The notes under the pieces were generated by a model, which ran no database searches, was not told the origin of the DNA, and saw only the letters and a program-made list of their open reading frames with translations. Made by a program: the position numbers and the translations under genes. From Onchidella celtica (lineage: Eukaryota > Mollusca > Gastropoda > Systellommatophora > Onchidiidae), in assembly GCA_963931925.1 (NCBI GenBank), contig OZ007574.1:36336378-36400377 (forward strand): DNA of 64,000 nt, read 5' to 3'. The stretch's first letter is position 1, and each line of letters begins with the position of its first letter. Shown here piece after piece: positions 58,227 to 64,000 of the stretch.

Positions 58227-59642
58227 GTAATCTTTCATACAATAAGCAAAAGTTTCCCCATCTGCAAGGGGTTTCTCAAGAATTTTCATTCAGCTCCATT
58301 TTGACAGATCCGTTCACAGTTAGTAAATCAGCATTTTCATTTAATACAAATGTACATTGTATGATTGTATATAACTACATGTATATATACACTGATCTCA
58401 GAAGATACAAAATTGGTGCCACTTCTGATTTTGACATTAATTGGTTGGCACCAAAAGCAATGTTCTTTCCATTCAACTTAATACAGTACCCAACAGCTGA
58501 TTGTAAGAACAGAACTTTCAGTTGTTTTAACCCCCATGCTGCGCAAGGCATCAAAATACATCGTGCTCATTGAGCTCAATCAGAGGAGATGACCTTTTCA
58601 TCCTTTGACAAACACACCAATTGAGTCATTTGTTGTCCAGTTTCACTGATGGCCGCATCATTTCTCAGCTCTGGAAACCTTTTGGAATGATAGTTCATTT
58701 TTTTTCTGTGTGTGGCGAGACCTTTTTCAAGAGCAAAGCTTGGTAGGTAATGAAGTTATCTACCAAATCAATGCATGAAATTCCTTTTATAAGAAGAATG
58801 AACACTCTAATTTAATGATCATTTTGACCACTTTATTGACTTTTTCTGGATAAAAATTTTATATTATATCAATGCAATATCCATTAACTATAGCCAGTGT
58901 CAAGATCAAGTGTGGATACCTAAAGGTAGATCTATAATCGCTCTTTGTTTAATGTGGGGGTCATTTCTAGACTGTAGAGACATCACGATTGTGATCAAAT
59001 TGGAAATTTTATAAGTTTTGTTTTCAGTTTTATAAGAATATGGAATGGATATGAAATGTTGACATTATAGAGTATTACAATATATTGTCCTCTCCTTAAA
59101 ATACTGATATTTATTATTACAGAGTATTACATGTATATATATTGTTCTCTCCGTAAAATATTGATATTAAAGAGTATTTTACAATTATATTGTTCTGACC
59201 AAATATGTTTTTTTTTATTTTAGAGATGAATATAGTACCGCTGGTAGTAAGTAATTAAATTCTGCTGTTGTTGTTGTTTCAGTTGACAGCAGCATCTGAT
59301 GATGGCAGACATCCATTTAAGGACAAAGCTTGAGGAGTGCACACAACAGCTGTGCAGAATTTGTGGTATGAGGAGCTAGCAATTTTGGGAGAAGGGTGTG
59401 AAAAAAAAACCCACATTTGTGTGAATATCAGAAAAGTGACATTTTAAATCATTTCGTATAGACCTTTTTAAAGACAATGACAGTTTTTCAAAGACATTAT
59501 GCAATAGCTGCTATGACCGATTAAGAAATTTTTAGGCAAAACCTGTGACTGAAGAAACTATCAGGAAAGCACAAGAAAATGTTTCGCAATATCAAGGTAT
59601 ATAGTGTGAATTTAAGGAGACCACCATAGAACAGTGTAGGCT
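58227..59642. other. Gene-free intergenic DNA
   Basis: At 59060-59185 a short AT-rich phrase (AGAGTATTACA...TATTGTTCTCTCC) is repeated three times. No gene recognised. Confidence 0.5.
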
Positions 59643-60660
59643 ATAATAATAACAATAATAATATATTGCATTTATATAGCGCCCAACCCCGTCGATGACA
59701 AGCTCTGGGCGCTTTAACAAACTCTTACACACACACACACACACGCATACACAAAAGAAATTCAAAAATATTTACTCTTGTTGCTGCCGAAAAACATCTA
59801 GCCTAGTTTGTCTGAAAGAAATGGGTCTTCAGATGGCGTTTGAAAGAACCAATGTCATTAATTTCCCTGGTTGTCTTTGGAAGAGTGTTCCAGATGGTAG
59901 GGCCAAGAAATGAAAAGGACTTTTCTCCTACAGTGGACAGAGTCATTTTAGGTACTTTCAATTTTGTAGTGTCAGATGATGATCTTAGTTGACGAGATGG
60001 AACATAGTAATCAGTTAAATCAACTAGGTACGATGGAGCAGTATTATTGACACATTTGTGACAAATGGATGACAATTTGTACATTATTCTTTTCTCGACT
60101 GGCAGCCAGTGCAAACTCTGCAGAAGTGGCAGGGCTGAATCTTTCTTTTTCTTCAAAACAAGTCTCGCTGCATTGTTTTGAGCAATTTGGAGTTTTCTAA
60201 TATTTTTTTGTGAAATTCCAGCCAAAAGGGAGTTGCAATAGTCAAGCTTTGAAAGTACAAAAGAATTTACTAAAACAGCCGCAGTTTCAGTCGAAATAAG
60301 ATGTCTGATTTTACCGATTTTCCAGATTTCCATGTATAGAATACGAATGAGGTGACTAACCTGAGATGACATAGAAAGATTTGAATCAATGTAAACCCCT
60401 AGGTTTTTTACTTTCTTTGAAATTTCTATTGAATTAGTGCCAATTATCATCTCAGTTCTGTCCACTTCTTGCAGAACCCGCTCACGGCCTAATAAAATAA
60501 CCTCAGTTTTATCCTCATTTAGAGCCAGTTTGTTTTGGTTCATCCAGCTTTTAATTTCTGTTATACAGTTTCCAGCCTGCTGCAGAAGGCTGTCAACATC
60601 GCATGGCAAGGCAGAACTGTAGAGCTGGGTATCATCAGCATAGAAATGATATTGTAAATT
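59643..60660 (-). mobile_element. CR1/L2-like LINE, 3' part of reverse transcriptase
   Basis: The minus frame runs without a stop from about 60655 to 59803, through the catalytic FYADDTQLY, then NKLALNEDKTEVILLG, LGVYIDSNLS, SKLDYCNSLLAGI and LHWLPVEKRI, to the conserved tail GEKSFSFLGPTIWNTLP and FKRHLKTHFF. The 3' UTR ends GGGCGCTATATAAATGCAAT with an ATT-type tail at 59643-59667. The uninterrupted frame suggests a fairly recent, 5'-truncated insertion. Confidence 0.92.
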
Positions 60661-61779
60661 AAATTTCTTTATTTCATGTACACATTACATGGAAATAGGC
60701 CACAAGAGAAAGGAGACCCAAAATCAGTGGAACATTCAAGAAGTTGATGGCTCCTGTATTTACAGCACCACGAGGAGGAGAAATGAACACATCACAATCA
60801 GTTGCCTCAACCCTCACCGACGCAGTGGAAACAATTACAGATGATTCAACAGCATTTTTACTCCCTTCACGCTAGGAGCTGTTTGCTGACAGTTTAGGTA
60901 GTCCATCAAATTTGGCAGGAGTTAGCAGCACCTTACAATTTACATACAGTTTCAACAACACCAAGTTTCGCATCCCATTCACACTTGCCTTTACCATTTT
61001 GTAACAGATGTTGACAACCTACACCAACATCCATCTCTACGATAAAGATGTTGTTGCCTTTTGTAACTTCCCCATGGCCCCTTTACTCAAAATTTATTGA
61101 TAGTGGAACATCTCCTTTAAAATCGTTTACACCACTTCCCAATACTACGGATACCTCAACATCCCCCATTCAAAACGCTGGTTAATATGTGTGTCTAACA
61201 TAGGGAACAAGTCCACCCCAATCAGCAAGGAAGAAGAGGAAGCAGCATGACTCTTGTCAAGAAGCTGTTAGATCAGTCAAAAGAGAAAGATAGGCTGGTA
61301 ATTAATACAACAGGGCAACCTCTTGTGTTTTAGAAGATTAAAAAACCCAGAAAAACTTCAGAGAAAACCAGTTCACCAGTATTGTTCACAGTTCTAAGTG
61401 TGCGCGATCCTTTTCTGGCACATGTAACTTGACCTGCGTTTAAGTATCCATACAGGAAATTTTAACCTTATGAAAGATGAGGGAAGTAAGAAACACTGTG
61501 TGTAAGAATGATCTGGTTAAAAAATCATTAAAGTGTTTGAAATTGGAATTGAAAATATCATATGTGAATGTGACTCATCTTTTTAAATTGTGTATCTTGT
61601 GCCTTGTTTTCTTGAAACCTACTTAATATATGGTTTAATTTAGTTCGACTGTCTCTAGAAATGATGAATAAACTGATTCTTTCTTACTTTCCGTCTGATT
61701 TGCTTTGTGTGCACTTGATAGCCCTGAGAAAATTGACAAATCCAACTAAGTAAAAAAGCAGCGAACCAGCAACAGTACA
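60661..61779. other. No gene recognised; possibly decayed 5' half of piggyBac element
   Basis: I could not identify transposase blocks here. Its position upstream of the 61.8-63.0 kb frame makes it the likely place for the missing N-terminal half. Confidence 0.35.
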
Positions 61780-62995
61780 GGCCCTGCCCCAGTGATCATC
61801 AGGTATTGGTGGGCGTGTGGCAGGCAGGGTGTCAAATTACACCCACTCTGGTCAACTAAAATACCTGGGAAACAGCTGTGACATATGACCTGGGGATGCA
61901 GATGATGGATCCATACTTAGATGTTGGACATCATCTTTCTCTGGATAATTGCTACATCTCACCTACTCTGTTCCAACACCTGGCGGGCTGGAATACACCA
62001 GCATGTGGGACCTTGAGACTGAAGAGAGTGGGAGTGGCACAGGAAATGAAGGCCAAGAAAGTGGTGAAGATGAAGGGAGACAAAAAGTCCATGACGAATG
62101 GAGTCAAACCACCATAAAATTTTTGTGATAGGAAAGAGGTCAATCTATTATCAAGCATTCATTCAGACAGAAAAAAGGACAATGGCAGAACAGACAGAAC
62201 ACTGGACAGTGCATCATCTGGCATGAGTCATAAACCACATAAAATTTTTTGACAGGAAAGAGGTCAATCTATTACCAGGCATTCATTCAGGCAGAAAAAA
62301 GGACACTGGCAGAACAGACAGAACCACTGGGCAGCACGTCATCTGGCATGAGGCTGTCTCTGACTGCAAGTTCATGGGAGCTGTGGACCAATCTGATTAG
62401 ATGATCCAGTACAGTGCCTTCAGGCAGAAAACAAAGTGGCGAAAGAAACTGTTTTTTCATCTGTTCATGCTCATTGAGCTAAACACCTACTTATTGTTAT
62501 TTTACAAAGAAATGATGGCAAAGGAAGGAAAATCTTCAACAGAACACAAAATCTTCAGATGAGAGCTTGCAAAAGAAGATGGCCGGCCATATAATGCTGA
62601 CAACCAGGGAGATTTTCCAGAAAGCAACTGAGAAAAAGGTGATTCTCTTGTCCATCGCCTGACAGCCAGACATTTTACATCTAAGGTAAAGAATAAGCGA
62701 CCACCCCAGCAGCTGAGAAAGCGAAATCCAGTGAGGGTCTGTTTTGTGTGCTCCACATTTAACTGCAAGAAAAGAGGGGCAGAAGAGAACAGGAACAGGA
62801 AAGAGACCACCTTTGAATGCACTACATGACGTGATGCAACTCCCTGCTCCAAGTTCTACCATACTCAGAAGGACTACAACTACAAGAGAGCCTGTCGAAT
62901 ACATGAAGAAGGGATGGAATAGACAGCAGCCTAATCAGACAGCAGTCCACCAAACCCAATCATGGTGCAGGGGTGAACGTCTATACCGAGTGTAA
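61780..62995 (+). pseudogene. Decayed piggyBac transposase (DDE_Tnp_1_7 type)
   Basis: Fragments appear in family order: PYLDVGHHLSLDNCYISPTL with the catalytic Asp of the LDN motif, then ACGTLRLKRVG, DRKEVNLLSSIHSD, KFMGAVDQSD followed by a stop and IQYSAFRQKTKWRKKLFFHL, NTYLLLFYKEMM, then the C-terminal Cys-rich region (RVCFVCSTFNCKKRG, FECTT, stop, CSKFYHTQKDY). Several stops and frame changes and an internal 126-bp duplication make it inactive. It may be related to the source of the TTAA MITEs at 1.9, 43.7 and 44.4 kb, but its own termini were not found. Confidence 0.87.
62107..62355. repeat. 126-bp tandem duplication inside the piggyBac relic
   Basis: Units 62107-62232 and 62233-62355 share AGGAAAGAGGTCAATCTATT, GCATTCATTCAG and GGCAGAACAGACAGAAC. 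Confidence 0.92.
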
Positions 62996-63729
62996 ATTTA
63001 TATTGTTTACAATTTGTGTAGATGGGCAAAGCTGCACTACTACTAGGCAATAAAAAAAATGACTGGGATTTCTCATGTCTGTGTGGTGCCAGTATTTACT
63101 AAATCCCTTTTCCCATATCCCAACCTACTTTTTATACTAGCACTGTAGCAGTGAAACTTTCATTGAAAGAGAAAAGAAAAAGGTTGTACATGTATAGACC
63201 TAGTGGTCTTTACAGTTAAACAGCGTACTTGGATATAAAACTAGACATTGCAGGCCTATTTTAATCATCATTAACAGAGTCTTTAGCATACAATCCGATA
63301 AATAAAATCGATGCCCATGACGTCTTGAACAAAAATATTAGCCAAGAAAAATTAGGCATGCTTATTTCAGACCTCTCCCCTGCAACGATATGCAGCAATG
63401 ATTTCCAAATCACTCTAAATTCACATCTTAGAAGACTGGTTTTCAAGCTGTCTAATTGTGTTGTAATTCATAATCTGATGTGTAAAGCACAACACATTTT
63501 AACTACGGAGTCCCATGTGCCCACTGCATCAAAACAAACTATTGCAGCTTTCAGTCAGCTCTGACCAGCTGTTCCATGTAAACAAGCTGGCGAAGGTATG
63601 GGTGCCAGCATGTTACCTTCAAAAAGCCTGCAGGCAGGGACTCCAGATTATAAAAAGCCTGCAAAAGTTTCGGAGTTGCCAGAAAGTAAGGAGATGAACT
63701 TATATTGCACTTAAGTTACACACAAAATG

Positions 63730-64000
63730 AAGTGTTATGTTATTGCCAAAAGCTTAAAGAGTAAAGAGAAAATAAGACAGAGATTATGTTACTGCCAAAA
63801 GATGTGCATTAGATGAGTAAAGAGAAAAAAAAGATAGAGATTATGTTACTGCCAAAAGATGTGCATTAGTTGAGTGAAGAGAAAAAAAGACAGAGATTAT
63901 GTTACTGCCAAAAGATGTGCATCAGATGAGTAAAGAGAAAAAAAGACAGAGATTATGTTCTTGCCAAAAGATGTGCATTAGATGAGTAAAGAGAAAAAAA
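63730..64000. repeat. Tandem array of 56-58 bp units running off the right edge
   Basis: About five units of AGATTATGTTACTGCCAAAA + GATGTGCATTAGATGAGTAA + AGAGAAAAAAAGACAG. The first unit is diverged, the last four are nearly identical, and the array continues beyond the window. Confidence 0.95.

Overview
This window looks like AT-rich nuclear DNA from an invertebrate animal, most likely a mollusc. The evidence is two interrupted metazoan genes with GT-AG introns, many CT/CA/TAGATC microsatellites, frequent ACATGTA-type palindromes, and a dense layer of non-LTR, LTR and DNA-transposon remnants. The phylum is an inference from sequence style, not from a marker gene. No bacterial operon, CRISPR array or rRNA was seen.

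Two host genes can be supported. (1) On the minus strand at 1174-4690 lie the first five coding exons of a NUDCD1-like gene (NudC domain-containing protein 1). Its 3' exons, including the CS/NudC domain, lie to the left of the window. (2) On the plus strand at 35973-43306 is a complete five-exon TMEM64-like gene, a VTT/DedA-family multi-pass membrane protein of 369 codons. The two genes point away from each other and are separated by about 31 kb of repeat-rich DNA.

Layout. 0-0.9 kb: 3' end of an RTE-type LINE inserted antisense in a NUDCD1 intron. 1.1-4.7 kb: NUDCD1 exons with two small inverted-repeat elements in the introns. 5-20 kb: intergenic DNA with a complete solo LTR (6505-7300, 5-bp target duplication), an L2/CR1-like 3' end, a tRNA-derived SINE and several MITEs. 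19-23 kb: a Mutator-like MITE, a foldback element, a candidate noncoding first exon, and a CT-rich compound satellite. 25-33 kb: a series of unrelated minisatellite arrays. 34-44 kb: SINE, tetranucleotide satellite, then TMEM64, whose introns hold an I/Jockey-like LINE end, a segmental duplication that copies a 5' splice site, and a MITE. 43.7-44.7 kb: two TTAA-flanked piggyBac-type MITEs just downstream of the TMEM64 stop. 47-58 kb: three pogo/Tigger-like elements and several TIR elements with clear target duplications. 59.6-63 kb: a minus-strand CR1/L2-like reverse transcriptase fragment and a decayed piggyBac transposase. The right edge ends inside a 56-58 bp tandem array.

I found no convincing new multi-gene system. 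The most interesting points are: a one-base phase conflict between NUDCD1 exons 1 and 2; a MITE that supplies the first AATAAA after TMEM64; a duplicated TMEM64 exon-3 splice donor; a 250-bp TIR family with at least six copies, one carrying a nested insertion; and several apparently unclassified TIR elements whose ends and target duplications can be read exactly.
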